Notes: generated from the sequence alone by a model not told the origin. DNA of 64,000 nucleotides from Isotricha intestinalis (GCA_023807065.1 JAJJLU010003500.1:1-64000), one strand, 5' to 3'; counted from the first letter of the stretch, positions 17,215 through 28,891 are shown. Numbers and translations: made by a program.

Positions 17215-19476
17215 TTATTTTTGATTAAATTTTACTCTTTCTGAAGGATAAAGATATGTTAAACATTCTTTTATTATCCTAATTTTTCCTTTAAATATTC
17301 TTTTTAATATCATATATTTATCTTTTTCTATTAAAGGAAAATATAATAATCTTTTTATTTTTTGTTCTTGATGAATATCAATATTTATTATTTCAGTAAA
17401 ATTTAGATTTAAAATATTGACAAATTCATTATATTTTTTTTTATCAATATATAAATTTGAATGAAAATTAATTTCTTTCAATGAATGAATATAAATATTA
17501 AAAAATTTTTGTATACTTGATTCAATTTTTTGAGGATTACTAATCATAGATAATAATTCAATTGAAATTGAATTTAATTTAGATTTTTGAGTAAAATTAA
17601 TTTTAGTAATATGCTTAATAAAATAAATAAAAGAAATTTCATCTAAATCACCAATTGAAATACTTAATAAATTTGTAGTAAGAATATTAGAAATATTTTT
17701 AATATGATAAAATTGAAATTGTAAATATATATGTTGTAAAGTGTTATTGTTTTTTTCATAATTAATTTCATTAAATATTTCTTCAATTGAAGGAAAAGTT
17801 CTATTATCAAACCTTGTGTATGGAGATAGAATTTTTAATAGTTTTATATTATTATTATCTCCATCAAATAATAATAAAAAATTTAAAATAAATTTAGTTA
17901 TTGTCATTAAGTAATAATCATTTGATAATAATATTCTTGGAATATCAAAAAAAATAGATATTTCTTCTAAAGATTTTTTCACTTGAAAAAGAACAAAAAA
18001 ATTTGTTAAATTTTCTTCAAAATTTTGTAATAATTCATGTATAATAAATTTATTTATTTCTATATCAAAATTGTGTTCTTTTTTAAAGAAATTAAATTCT
18101 TCCAAATTACAATATAATTTATATAAAGATGGAGAAGAAAAACTAATTTCTTCTGTGAAAAAAGAGATATTTAAAGATTTTAACTTTTGATTACTATCAA
18201 TTAAAGAAAGAATTTTTAAAAAAGAATTATTATCAAGACCATTAAAATTAAAAAAGAAATTATTCATATTTTGTATAACAAAAAAAAAATCAATAAAGTG
18301 AATTTTTCTTGGAAAATTAATGTATTTATGATAAAATTCAAAATAATAATAAATTTCTCTACTTAAATTAATTGGAAATGATAATGATAAATTATTTAAA
18401 TTAGATATAAATGGAAGTATTCCAAAAAGATAAATAATTGAATCAAAAATAAGTTTAAAACTATAAATAATATTCTTTTTTTTGATTGTTGGTATTTTGT
18501 CTTCTGAAATTATTTCAAAGTCAAAATCAGGGTTTTTTGTTTTTGATTCAAAATTATCTTCTTCTTTTTCTTTTATTGAAATAAAATTATCATTCATATT
18601 CCATTCTCTTTTACTTTCTTTTTTTTTTTCTAAATTAAAATTTATTGGAATTATTTCTTTATTATATTCTTTTCCTTTTTCAATCAATTTATTTTGATAA
18701 TATTCATATAAACTTTTATTTAAATCTTCATTATCTAATTCTACATTTATTCCTTCTAATTTAGAAAATATATATTTTTTATTTAATAAAATTGACATAT
18801 ATAAATATAAATCATCATTCTTCATTTTATCAATAGACCACTTAAAATTTATTGTCAATTTTTTTATTTTGCAAAATATATTTTCTAAAAAAATAAATTC
18901 AGGAGGAATAATATAATTATTTATTTTAGAATATTTATCAAAAAATTTTTCTTTGGAAATTTTAGAAGGATCACATGATTTATTTATACAAAATTGATAA
19001 CAATCATTCATAACATTAATTTCTTTAGATCTTGTAATTAAAGTATATTCATTAAATGTATTTTCATCAAAAATATTAAACTGATTTAATTTTTTATAAC
19101 CATATAAAAGAATAATTCCAATTTCTCTTATTTTATCTAAAGTTAATTCTAAATTATCATAATATTGTAATTCACTTTTTATTTTTAATAAAGAGTCAAT
19201 TGATTGATCACATTTATTTTTGAATTGAGAATTATTTTTTTCGTATAATGAAGAAAAATTCATACTTAAAGATATTATTCCTTTATTTTTTGGTATAATT
19301 TTATTGAAATATATATCCAGACTTTTTCTTATATTATTATCTTTATCATCTGCTAATAAAAATGAAAGTTCCATTTGTTTAATTTTTATTTGATCCAAAC
19401 CAAAAAGTTCACTTTTATTTTTATGATTTATTTTAAAAAAACAATGAATCATTTCTTTATTTTTTTCTTCATTCAT
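17215..19476 (-). CDS. large leucine-rich-repeat-like protein, unknown
   Basis: This 753-residue cytosolic protein is rich in Leu/Ile/Phe/Asn, with recurrent strand-helix units such as KKLTINFKWSIDKM, NNLSLSFPINLS, LKSLNISFFTEE, INSISIELLS-type and SLKEINFHSNLYI. These look like divergent leucine-rich repeats. A Lys/Glu-rich disordered insert lies near residues 285-340. There is no signal peptide, membrane helix or catalytic motif. It ends with a basic stretch (LTYLYPSERVKFNQK). Exact repeat boundaries cannot be drawn by eye and the function is unknown. Confidence 0.7.
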   Translation of the reverse strand: MNEEKNKEMIHCFFKINHKNKSELFGLDQIKIKQMELSFLLADDKDNNIRKSLDIYFNKIIPKNKGIISLSMNFSSLYEKNNSQFKNKCDQSIDSLLKIKSELQYYDNLELTLDKIREIGIILLYGYKKLNQFNIFDENTFNEYTLITRSKEINVMNDCYQFCINKSCDPSKISKEKFFDKYSKINNYIIPPEFIFLENIFCKIKKLTINFKWSIDKMKNDDLYLYMSILLNKKYIFSKLEGINVELDNEDLNKSLYEYYQNKLIEKGKEYNKEIIPINFNLEKKKESKREWNMNDNFISIKEKEEDNFESKTKNPDFDFEIISEDKIPTIKKKNIIYSFKLIFDSIIYLFGILPFISNLNNLSLSFPINLSREIYYYFEFYHKYINFPRKIHFIDFFFVIQNMNNFFFNFNGLDNNSFLKILSLIDSNQKLKSLNISFFTEEISFSSPSLYKLYCNLEEFNFFKKEHNFDIEINKFIIHELLQNFEENLTNFFVLFQVKKSLEEISIFFDIPRILLSNDYYLMTITKFILNFLLLFDGDNNNIKLLKILSPYTRFDNRTFPSIEEIFNEINYEKNNNTLQHIYLQFQFYHIKNISNILTTNLLSISIGDLDEISFIYFIKHITKINFTQKSKLNSISIELLSMISNPQKIESSIQKFFNIYIHSLKEINFHSNLYIDKKKYNEFVNILNLNFTEIINIDIHQEQKIKRLLYFPLIEKDKYMILKRIFKGKIRIIKECLTYLYPSERVKFNQK

Positions 19477-19581
19477 AACAAGTTTTTAAATGGAAAAATG
19501 ATTAATTATATATAATTTAATAATAAATAATTTTTTTAAGTATTTAAAAAACTTAAAATTTATTAAAACAAAAACCAATCA

Positions 19582-21711
19582 TTAAATATTAAAAAAAGGA
19601 TAAATATCATCAGGGATATCTTCTCCATTATCAATTTTTTCTATGACAGTTTTAGCAATTCTATCATGATTATCTACTTTTAAATTTTCTTGAGCAAAAT
19701 CATAACATTTTTTATATCTTCTACATTTAAATAAATCTAGTTCAATAATAAACACTTTAGCATTTAAAAAATTAGTTTCATTACATCCTCCAAAAATAAA
19801 TAATTTATCCTGAAAAATTTCACAACAATGTTCAGCTCTTTCTTCATTAATTGAACCAAATAATTGAACAGAAATCCAAGTAAAATTCATAATATCTAAA
19901 ATAAATAAATCATTAAAAACTTTATTTAAATTTTTTCCTCCATATAATACTATATAATTTAAAGATCTATAATAATTTATAGTTGATGAAAAACGAGGTG
20001 AAGGAGGAGTTCCTTTAACATTAGGTTCAAATAATACTAAAGGATTTTTAAATATATGTAATATATATATTGAATTTGTTGGTTGGAGATTTTGATCTAA
20101 TCCACCAAATATATAAATTCCTTCAAATTTAGGATCGAAAACATGTTTATTTTTATTTGGATCATTTGGACTTAAAATTGAATTATGATCTCTTGTGAAT
20201 TCACTATAATATATATTTAACTTAGGACCTTTTAAAATATTATCATTATTTAATACTAAACAACTACAATGGTAAGCTCTTCTTAGTTCTGTTTTTGATT
20301 TTTTTCTAACTTTATATCTTATATCATTTAATTGAACCCATTTTAATGAATTTAAATCTAACATCATAAAATCACATAAAACATTATTATTATCTTTTAT
20401 ATTATTTGAAGGATCTGGGAAAAAATATGTATCATCATTCTTGTTTGAATATTCCTTTTCTATATCAATTCCTCCATGAACAACCATATTCCAACCTACA
20501 ATTTCACTTATATGATTTCTTCTATGAGGTATTCTGAAATAATTTTTATTATATTTACCTTGTTCATTTTTAAAATTTTGTATTTTTAATTGTTTATTGG
20601 CTAAATTAAATATCATAATATCTTCTAATGGAGATTTTATTTTACTAACGTTTATATTTCCTCCAAATAAAAATAAACAATCATTAAATAAATTCGCAGT
20701 ATGTCCGTATTTAGGATTATAATTAATTTGATTAATTATTAATTTTTTCCATTTTAAAGTATTAATATCAAAAGTCCATACATCAGTTAAAATAGAAGTA
20801 GATAAACCACCAAATAAATAAATTTGGTTATAATATTTAGTAAAAGTTGCTTGAACCCTTGAATTAGGAGTTCTATTATTTTGATAAACTATTTTACAAA
20901 AATAATATTTAGTATCTTTAATTAAACCATTTCTAACAATTACATCATTAATAGATTTATTTGAAGTACTTCCACTATTATGAGCTAAAAAATTACTAAA
21001 TTTATCAGAAATATTTTCATGATCCATTTGAAGTAATTTAATATGAGGTTTAGGCATAAGATGATTTCTTAATTTATCAAATTGAACTTTATTATAATAT
21101 TGATTATACGAATCATATTGTGTAGAAGACATAACACAATTCATTCTATTCATTAAAGCTTTATTGATTTTTAAAGTAAATAAAGAATGTTTTGGTGAAT
21201 TAAATTGACCATCTCCTGTATTAATACTAAAATCTTTAAATTTACTTCTTTTCTTTATTACTTTCTTTATAAATTCACTTTCATCTCCTGTTAATTTATT
21301 TTCATTTACCATATTATTTAAAGTATATCCTCTATCAGAATTTTCTAATAAATCATTTTGATTAATATATGCTTTTTTATATTTATTAATTGTATCATCA
21401 TATTGTTTTTCTGATACTACATTTGAAAAATTATATTGAGTTAACATTGGAAGAGATTTATTATATTCTTTTTTATAATTTTGTCTTTTTAAACTATGAG
21501 GATAATATGCATTGTTATATAAATGTTCTAATCCTTCATTAAAGTTCTGATTAGAGGAAATTGGTGTATAAAAAGATGATAAAGTTTCATTTTTTGAAAA
21601 AAATGGTTCTAAACTTTTTTCTCTTTTTTTAGCTTGATTTAATCTTGAGGTAAATGTTTTATTAAATGATGAAATTGTTTTGAGAGGAATTGGAGAGTTT
21701 AAACCATACAT
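19582..21711 (-). CDS. kelch-repeat protein
   Basis: This 709-residue protein has a ~290-residue N-terminal region without known motifs, then a kelch beta-propeller at about 295-690. Blades carry the GG doublet: YNQIYLFGGLSTSI, NDCLFLFGGNI, GIYIFGGLDQNLQ, YIVLYGGKNLNKV and DKLFIFGGCNETN. Conserved W/Y positions follow (DVWTFDINTLKWKKL; DLFILDIMNFTWIS). An insert between blades 2 and 4 is long. There is no BTB or F-box, so it is not an obvious ubiquitin-ligase adaptor. Related ciliate proteins are usually cytoplasmic scaffolds (inference). The last ~30 residues are acidic. Confidence 0.85.
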   Translation of the reverse strand: MYGLNSPIPLKTISSFNKTFTSRLNQAKKREKSLEPFFSKNETLSSFYTPISSNQNFNEGLEHLYNNAYYPHSLKRQNYKKEYNKSLPMLTQYNFSNVVSEKQYDDTINKYKKAYINQNDLLENSDRGYTLNNMVNENKLTGDESEFIKKVIKKRSKFKDFSINTGDGQFNSPKHSLFTLKINKALMNRMNCVMSSTQYDSYNQYYNKVQFDKLRNHLMPKPHIKLLQMDHENISDKFSNFLAHNSGSTSNKSINDVIVRNGLIKDTKYYFCKIVYQNNRTPNSRVQATFTKYYNQIYLFGGLSTSILTDVWTFDINTLKWKKLIINQINYNPKYGHTANLFNDCLFLFGGNINVSKIKSPLEDIMIFNLANKQLKIQNFKNEQGKYNKNYFRIPHRRNHISEIVGWNMVVHGGIDIEKEYSNKNDDTYFFPDPSNNIKDNNNVLCDFMMLDLNSLKWVQLNDIRYKVRKKSKTELRRAYHCSCLVLNNDNILKGPKLNIYYSEFTRDHNSILSPNDPNKNKHVFDPKFEGIYIFGGLDQNLQPTNSIYILHIFKNPLVLFEPNVKGTPPSPRFSSTINYYRSLNYIVLYGGKNLNKVFNDLFILDIMNFTWISVQLFGSINEERAEHCCEIFQDKLFIFGGCNETNFLNAKVFIIELDLFKCRRYKKCYDFAQENLKVDNHDRIAKTVIEKIDNGEDIPDDIYPFFNI

Positions 21712-22575
21712 TTTTTTAATTTAATTAATTGATAAGTTTTTTTAAATAAAATATATTTTATTAAAATTGTTATATATTCTAATTTTTCATTTTTTTTTTT
21801 ATTTTAAATATTCCATGTATATATGTAAATTATCAAATGTCATAAAAATTAAAATTAATAAAGAGGATTTTTAAAAATGATAGTGAATCAAGGTATTTAA
21901 AATTGTTTTTTTATTTTTAAAGAAATAAAAAATAATTTCTGTTATTCAATTAAAATTTATTTTCAAAAAAAAAAGCAATTTATAAATTTGTTTTTTTTTA
22001 AAAATATTTAATATTAAAGTAAATATGAAAACAATATTATAGTTTAAGTATTGTTTTTATTATTAAAAAAAAATAAAATAATATTTAATATAATATATAA
22101 AAGTATTCCAATTTGATTCAATATTATTCAATTTGTAAATCTAGAAAAAAAAATTTATTAAATCTATTTGTTACATTAAAAAATAATAAATATAACAACT
22201 TTATACTAAATTAATTCAAAAAGATATTTTTAAAAAATTATATAAACAAAAATTAAAAAACAGAGCAGAATACAATATCACATATAGATATACAGGTGAA
22301 ATACTGAATTACATTATTTATTTTATTATTTTATTTAAAATATCTTATTAAATATTAACTAAATTAGTATAAAAAAAATATAAAAAAACGAAGATTCATT
22401 AATAGATAATTCACTATTCATATGAATAAATTAGTTTAATTTTAGGATAACTTTAAAAGAAAAAGAAAAAAGTCAAAAATAGAAAGATTGCTGATTCTTA
22501 ATTTCTCAAAAACTTTTCAATTTTGAAATATGTTTTTTATTTTTGAAAATATTTAATATAAAAAATAAACAAAAT
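21712..22575 (+). other. 864-bp gap with a short coding-like relic near 22215-22310
   Basis: The gap is AT-rich with long A and T runs. One plus-strand piece reads KLYKQKLKNRAEYNITYRYT followed by GEILNYII (about 22225-22320), which looks more like protein than the background. Stops lie on both sides. It may be a gene relic or an unrecognised exon. I see nothing else. Confidence 0.3.
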
Positions 22576-23196
22576 ATGAGTATTCGATCTATTGAATTTC
22601 AAGATATAAATCAATTATATAATGATGCTTTTGATTTAAAATCCTCAATAAGGATAAATTGGGATTCTTTTTCTAAATTTATAAAAAAAAAAGCACAAAA
22701 TAATTATACAGAAGAACAAAATAAAAAAATAAATGAATATTTAAAAGATTGTAAGAACTTAATTGGAGAACATATAAATGGAATAAAAGAAATTTCAAAA
22801 TTAAAAGAAGAAAATGATTTAAAAAATGAAAGTTTATCTAAATTTAATGAGAAATTAAAAAAACAGTATCAAAAAGAAACTAAAATATATTCTGAATTAC
22901 AAAAAGAATTAACAGAAAAAAAAACAATATTAAATAATTTAGAAAAAAAATTATCAAAAGTAAGAGCAAAAGCATTATTTAAAGATTCAAAAAATGAAAT
23001 TTGTATTATTGAGCCAAGAAAAGAAAATTTAGAATTAAATGAAGAAATACTAAATTTAAAACAAAGCATTGATGATCTTGAAAAAAAAGATAAAATAAAT
23101 ACTAAAAAACTTATTGATTTAAGAAATGAATTAAATAAAACTCAAAAAGTTTTATCAGTTAAACAATACAATTATTATAATAATATAAATAAATAA
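22576..23196 (+). CDS. coiled-coil protein, unknown
   Basis: The ATG at 22576 gives a 206-residue protein (MSIRSIEFQDINQLYNDA). The frame is open slightly further upstream, but only TTG is available there, so I use the ATG. The first ~60 residues look folded (LYNDAFDLKSSIRINWDSF). The rest is Lys/Glu/Leu coiled coil (LKKQYQKETKIYSELQKELT; LIDLRNELNKTQKVL). There are no membrane segments. It resembles small structural ciliate/flagellate proteins, but no family is identified. Confidence 0.65.
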   Translation: MSIRSIEFQDINQLYNDAFDLKSSIRINWDSFSKFIKKKAQNNYTEEQNKKINEYLKDCKNLIGEHINGIKEISKLKEENDLKNESLSKFNEKLKKQYQKETKIYSELQKELTEKKTILNNLEKKLSKVRAKALFKDSKNEICIIEPRKENLELNEEILNLKQSIDDLEKKDKINTKKLIDLRNELNKTQKVLSVKQYNYYNNINK

Positions 23197-23252
23197 TTTA
23201 ATTTAATTACTTAATAGAAAAATAAATTATAATTAAATTTAAAAAAAAAATT

Positions 23253-24503
23253 ATGTCAAAATGTTATTCAAATTATGATTGTAGTTATTTTAATTATTGT
23301 AACTTAGAAAAAAAAATATGTGAACATGATAAAGATAATTTTTTTTCAACTAAAAGTAATTTTATTGGATATTTTATAACAATGTTAATTACAACAATAT
23401 CATCAATATGTTCAATAAGTGCAGGATCAATTAATATAGCAAATTTAAGATTTATAATTAATTTTTATTATAACGAAGCTAAACCAATTTGTTTATTATC
23501 ATATTTCATAAATTATTCAATAAATTTTTTTTTTACTTCAAAAATTCAAAACCCTTATAAACCAGAAATTAAAGCATTAGATTATAATATAACAATAATT
23601 TCAATTCCTTGTTTTACTTTTGGCTTTTTAATAGGAGATATTTTTTCTTCTTATGATTTTGATAATCGTAATAATAAAATAATAGCTGTGTTTACTTGTG
23701 TGTTTATTTTAACTTATTCTTTTTTAAGATATTCTTATTCTATTTATTATTCTCAGTTTAATATGGATTATGGAATTTATAATATTACTGAAACTAATTC
23801 TGAAAGTTCACTTGAAAGAGATAAAAGAGTCTTAACTGATACTGATTTTATCAGAAAAGAAATTTTAAATGATAATCAAATTATTCAATATGAAAAAATT
23901 CAATATATTTTTATTCCTTTATTACTTATAATGCTTTTTTCAGTTTTAATTAACTCAAAAAATATAATTAAATATTCAAAAACTTTTTATATTATTACAA
24001 TAATTTATTTAATTATACAAGTAATTTATAATTTTATCGTTTCAAAAGTGGTTTTTTACAAATATCAAAAGAAATTATTAAGTGGTTATCCTTTTATTGC
24101 TAAAGATATTCAATATTCTAAAATTTTCATTTATAAATTACAATTTTATAATTTATTAACAGGTTTAATTTGTGGAACAGCATGTATTGATCCTGGAATG
24201 ATGATAATATCATATTTAATGAGACAAAATTTTAACATTATGATAATATGTTCTTCAATTTCTTTATATGGTTTAACAACTTCTTTTTTTTCTTTTTTTT
24301 ATTCTATTTTGAATAAAGAATGTAATTTTGTCTTTATGTTAATTATATTATTTTGCTCATTTATTGGTGCTTTCATTGGAAATAAAATTTCTACTTATGT
24401 TCTAAAAAATAATCCTACTTGGATTTATATTATTGTTTTAATGATTTCTCTTTCTTCTTTAATTGTTTTCTCTCTGTGTAATATTATATTACTATTTAAA
24501 TAG
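23253..24503 (+). CDS. TauE/SafE-family membrane transporter (sulfite exporter type)
   Basis: This 416-residue protein begins with a cysteine-spaced segment (CYSNYDCSYFNYCNLEKKIC), a pattern often found before the first helix in protist TauE/SafE proteins. About nine or ten membrane spans follow in two halves. The family's Gly/Pro-rich signatures occur in each half: SAGSINIANLRFI near residue 53 and LICGTACIDPGMMIISYLM near residue 307, with GAFIGNKIS near the end. A hydrophilic loop sits in the middle (residues ~175-215). Members move small organic or sulfur anions across membranes; the substrate here is unknown. The stop is TAG. Confidence 0.75.
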   Translation: MSKCYSNYDCSYFNYCNLEKKICEHDKDNFFSTKSNFIGYFITMLITTISSICSISAGSINIANLRFIINFYYNEAKPICLLSYFINYSINFFFTSKIQNPYKPEIKALDYNITIISIPCFTFGFLIGDIFSSYDFDNRNNKIIAVFTCVFILTYSFLRYSYSIYYSQFNMDYGIYNITETNSESSLERDKRVLTDTDFIRKEILNDNQIIQYEKIQYIFIPLLLIMLFSVLINSKNIIKYSKTFYIITIIYLIIQVIYNFIVSKVVFYKYQKKLLSGYPFIAKDIQYSKIFIYKLQFYNLLTGLICGTACIDPGMMIISYLMRQNFNIMIICSSISLYGLTTSFFSFFYSILNKECNFVFMLIILFCSFIGAFIGNKISTYVLKNNPTWIYIIVLMISLSSLIVFSLCNIILLFK

Positions 24504-24533
24504 ATTTAAATTAAATATTAAGAAAATATAAAA

Positions 24534-26927
24534 ATGAATTCTTTTATTGTAGAAGTAGTATTAACTGATACTAAAGTATATGAATTATATTTAATAATAT
24601 TTTAGGCAGAAGAAATTAAAAAGTACACAATAGATGAAAATATTATTGATAATGGAAATAAAATTAATTATCTTTTAAAAAATGGAGATGAAAAACAAAA
24701 AAATTATATTATAACAAATTTTCACAAAATTTTTAGCAATTATAATAACGAAAAAGAAATAGATTTAATTTCTCAATGTGTAAAAACGGGAATTGATTGG
24801 TGTAAGAAAACAAGAAATGATGATACATATTCAATCTTTTTTAAAAGTTTTTATGAATTTTCAAAAAAAATAAAAAAAGAAAATATTGAAATAAATGATA
24901 AAATAAATTCATTATTTGAAAATATTATTATTCATATATTTACAACAATTCCAGAAGTAGATGATAAAAGAGCTTCAATATTTATTGAAGCTTTAAATAA
25001 TATATTAAGTTTGAATATTCATTTAAAAAAATTTTCAAACGAATTTATTAATTTTACTACTGGTTTAGGAAAATTTGGTCAACATGTTGTTAAAAGAAAA
25101 TATTGTGTATATCTTTCAATAAATATTTTAAGATTAAACAATAATTATAATGATGATATTTACAAAAGAATAATTTTACTTTCTGAAGATTGTGAAAGAA
25201 TGGTGAAATATGAATGTGCTTTTCAATTAAGATATTTATATGAATCAATTAAAAATTTTTATTATGATAAAAATACTAAATATGAAAAATTAAAAATTAT
25301 AAAGGATATATATAAAAGTTATTTAGATGATATGGAAATTTCTTTAAGAAGTATTGTTATTGAAAGTATATTATTTAGTATTAAAGATGATATAATTGAA
25401 AATACAGAATTAATTGAAATTATGAATAAACACATTAAAATAATTTTTACTCAAGATGATACTTATTTACTTGATGAAGATTATCAATATTTAATTTTAA
25501 TTTTTAAAGCCTTAACTGATTATTTAAAAGATTATGGAGTTGAAATTCTTAGTAAAAATTTATTTGAAAGTTATCGAATTTTTATTAATAATTTTGTTTT
25601 ATTCAAAAGAAAAAAAGTTTTTGATTATTCTTTTCTTTTTGAAATTTTTGATAAAGTTTTAATAGTCATTAAAAAATATAAAGATAATGATTTATTAAAT
25701 AAATTATTTAATCATATTTATACTCAAAGTTTATTTCCTCTTGAAATGGATGATACTTTAAATTTTACAAGTAATTCTTTTTATATGAGTCAAAGTGATT
25801 TTAATGATAATAATAATAAATTTAGGAAAACTTTTATTTCTTTAAAAAATATTTATAAAAAATTATTTTATGATAATTTATGTACAATTATAAGAGAATT
25901 AAATAATAATCTTTTACCTAAAGAAATATTAGAAAATATATTTCCTTTTATTTCTAATTTTTCAGAAGATAATTCTAGTAAGAAAAAAAATAATTGTAAA
26001 AAATTTAATGAAAAAACTTTTGTTAAAGAATATAGTATAAAAAACGAAATGAAAGAAGTAATATATCAAATTGATGAAATTTTTAATGTTTTAAAGGCAA
26101 TAAATTGTGTAGATTTTTTTTATAATTTTTTTCTGAATTTTGAATGTTTTAAAAAAGTTTTAAAAAATTTTATTCAAGAAGATAAAACAAATGAACATTA
26201 TGTTTTAATAATTAAAATCTTAAAAGCATTTGGTGATTGTATTGAATTTCTTTATAAAAAATTTTATAATACAAAATATGAACAATATGAAACTTTTATT
26301 TCTCATATTTATAACTTTGGAAAGAAATATTTATTACCTGAAATATCATCTTTTGAAATTAATATTGAAGTAATAAAATTATTGATAAAAATAATGAAAT
26401 ATTGGATTAAAAGGGAAGAAATAATAAATTTATTTAATAAGCAATATTGTCAAAATAATTCTTTTTTTCATAGAAGACTTTATTTAATTTTTGCTGAAAA
26501 TTGTCATGAATATTTTTCAATTGAATTTATGAAAAAATATAAAATATATGATAATTTATTAGATTTAAAAGATTTTGATCAGGTTGATATTATAAAAAAC
26601 CAAATTGATATTTTATTAAAAAAGCCAATAAATGAAATTAATAATTCAGAAAAACAATTATCAGAAAAAGGAATTTATGATAAAGAAAGTAAAATTTTAG
26701 AAGAAAGAAGAAAAGATGAAAATTTATTTAAAATGTTTGGAAAAAATAGAAAATTTAGAACTAAAAAATATTCAAATAACAATTTATTAACTGTACCAAA
26801 TTCTGAAAAAAGGAAAAAAAATTATATAGATAAAAAAAGTTCAATGAAGCAAAAAAGAAGAGAAAGTGCAAATAATCCAGTTGAAATATTTACAATAGAA
26901 AGACAAAATAGTTTAGGTAATAAATAG
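24534..26927 (+). CDS. PPP4R4-like HEAT-repeat phosphatase regulatory protein
   Basis: The gene model is join(24534..24575, 24606..26927), giving 787 residues. A 30-nt intron after codon 14 hides the true start; without it the frame begins only at a TTG. The restored N terminus reads AEEIKKYTIDENIIDNGNKI, which closely resembles the EEIERLTVDEDL segment of human PPP4R4 (recalled from memory). Alpha-helical HEAT-like repeats continue to ~residue 730 (CERMVKYECAFQLRYLYESI is one), then a basic tail. PPP4R4 is a regulator of the PP4 catalytic subunit. With TIP41 at 10316 this is the second PP2A-family regulator here. The stop is TAG. Confidence 0.65.
24576..24605 (+). other. spliceosomal intron, 30 nt
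   Basis: The intron starts GTATAT and ends TTTTAG in phase 0, with TAA stops inside. It joins a 14-codon first exon to a 774-codon exon. Confidence 0.75.
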
Positions 26928-27514
26928 TTGTTTATATATTGTAGGATTAAGAATAATTAAAAATAATATAAAATAAATAATATTATATTATTATATTATT
27001 ATTTGAACTTTGGAATTTAAGGTTAAATTTTAATATAAAAAATTTGTTTGAAGAAATAAAAAAGATTTTTAAATTGTATTAATTCATTGATTAAAAAATA
27101 AAATAATAAATTATTGCCTTATAAAAGATAGATTTGATTTCATCAAATTAATATAAGATAAATAATAATTATTATAGTTCAAAAAGAAAAAATAAATATT
27201 TTCTAGTAAAAGATTGAGAAAATGATTATTAATTAATTAAATTTTCTTCTATAATTTAATAATTAAATCCTTTTATTTCCTGATTTATAATATTTTTTTA
27301 TATTGAAAAAGAATTAAATATTACTATTGGAATTCTAAATCTTTTACCTATTTAAAAAGGAATAAATGAATAAATAATAATTTTTTAAGAAATATAGTTT
27401 ATATTGTCTCCCATTCAATAAATTTTAAATTTATTATCATAAACAAAAAAATTAATAATTTTTTAATTTAATTAAAATGATATTTAATAAGTCATTAAAA
27501 CTATATATTTTATT
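26928..27514. other. intergenic stretch, nothing recognised
   Basis: This 587 bp of AT-rich sequence has TA-rich simple tracts (near 26965-27005) and no coding-like run on either strand. Confidence 0.6.
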
Positions 27515-27847
27515 TTAATTTGCACTACTTCCTTTATCATTTTTATCAATAAATTTTTCATATTTTTCTAAATCTTCAAAATCAATTTTACTGTTTTTTA
27601 ATCTTAATATTTCTAATATTCTTTCAAAAAGTCGAATATATCTATAATCTTTTTTTATAAAAACTCCTTCTAAAATATTAGTTAATAAAGAAAATAATCC
27701 ATAAGCAAATAATGAACAAAAAATAAATCTCCAAAATAAATTTCCTCCTTGATAATTTGATATCCTATGATATGTTGTTGAAGCTTGATTATAGACTAAA
27801 AAACTACATAAAAAAATAAATATAATAATTCTAAAAGAAAATCCCAT
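27515..27847 (-). CDS. small two-helix membrane protein (110 aa)
   Basis: The N terminus is a signal peptide or first membrane helix (MGFSFRIIIFIFLCSFLVYN). A second helix runs at about 36-62 (FWRFIFCSLFAYGLFSLLTNI). A 45-residue cytosolic Lys/Glu-rich helix and a Ser/Ala/Asn tail follow. A Tyr/Asn/Gly-containing loop links the helices (TTYHRISNYQGGNLF). No family is recognised. Confidence 0.65.
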   Translation of the reverse strand: MGFSFRIIIFIFLCSFLVYNQASTTYHRISNYQGGNLFWRFIFCSLFAYGLFSLLTNILEGVFIKKDYRYIRLFERILEILRLKNSKIDFEDLEKYEKFIDKNDKGSSAN

Positions 27848-28000
27848 AAAAATTATTTAAAAAATTAATATTAAAATTTTATAATTTTTAAGTATTTAAA
27901 AATATTCTTTAATATTAACTATCTCTTTTTATAAAATAAACTAATATTACCTAATTTTTATTTAAAATGTTTATTTATTTATTAAAAACTAAATTATTAT

Positions 28001-28891
28001 TTATGAATTTTCATTTTCTTCTTCATTTTCTTCTTCTTCATCATTATAATTATCTTTCTCTTTTTTATTATTATTTGTTTTAATTAAAGGAAGATTAACA
28101 TTATTATTATTATCTTCATTATTTATATCATTATTTATAATATAATCTTGATTAGTTTTAACTGTAGTATTTGTACTACTAGAAAAAACTCTTTTAAGTT
28201 TTTCTTCTCTCATTTGTTTTGCTTTTAAATATAATTCTTCATTTGGTTTTTTTCTTAATTCAGAAGAAACTTTAAGAAATTTTTCTTGTAAAATTTTATG
28301 ATTTTTTTTTAAAAATTCTATTTTATTTTTTCCTATTTCTACTTCATTTATTAAATGAGTAATTTTATTATTTAATTTTTCAATTTCTTTATTTTCTGAA
28401 ATTTGGAAATCTTCTTTAATTAGAATTATTTTTTTATTTAATATATTTATCCTTTCATTTAAATTTGAAATTTCATTTTGTTTTTTATTTATTGTTTCTG
28501 TTTTTTTATCAATAAATTTATTTATCATATCTAATTGATTTTTTTGCTTTTCAACAAACTTTTCTTGATTTAAAAGAATTTTTTCTAAATTTGATTTATC
28601 GAAAGATAAATTTTTAATTTGTTCTTTTAAACTTTTTATAAGTTCATTTTTTTCTTTTAATTCATTATTTTTTTCTTTTTCTTCTAATATTTGTCTTATT
28701 TCTTGTCTTAATTTTTTATTTTCTCTAAAAGTTTGTTGATAAATTTCTAAAGGAACACATTTTCTTATTGTTTTTTGTTCTTTTTCATTTTTTGAATTAT
28801 GAACATTAATATTATTTTCTATTTCTTTTTCAATATTTGAATCATTTTCTTTTTCAGACTAGAAAATTTAATGAATCAATAAAGTTACCAT
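28001..28891 (-). CDS. coiled-coil protein whose first exon is the ATG alone
   Basis: The gene model is complement(join(28001..28858, 28889..28891)), giving 286 residues. The open frame continues 330 nt upstream of the first internal Met (28528) and ends at a CTAG acceptor. Exactly 30 nt beyond is ATG followed by GTAACT. Splicing gives M then SEKENDSNIEKEIEN in phase 0. The product is coiled coil from about residue 40 to 220 (IYQQTFRENKKLRQEIRQIL; NLNERINILNKKIILIKE), with an acidic Asn/Glu tail. No family is recognised. It is divergent from the Rab gene, with 71 bp between the start codons. Confidence 0.65.
28859..28888 (-). other. spliceosomal intron, 30 nt, directly after the start codon
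   Basis: On the minus strand the intron starts GTAACT and ends TTCTAG in phase 0. It has the same length and borders as the intron at 24576-24605. Confidence 0.65.

Noticed and set aside
22543..22575. Start of the coiled-coil gene at a TTG
   Set aside because: There is no evidence for TTG initiation in a nuclear gene, and the ATG at 22576 is in frame.
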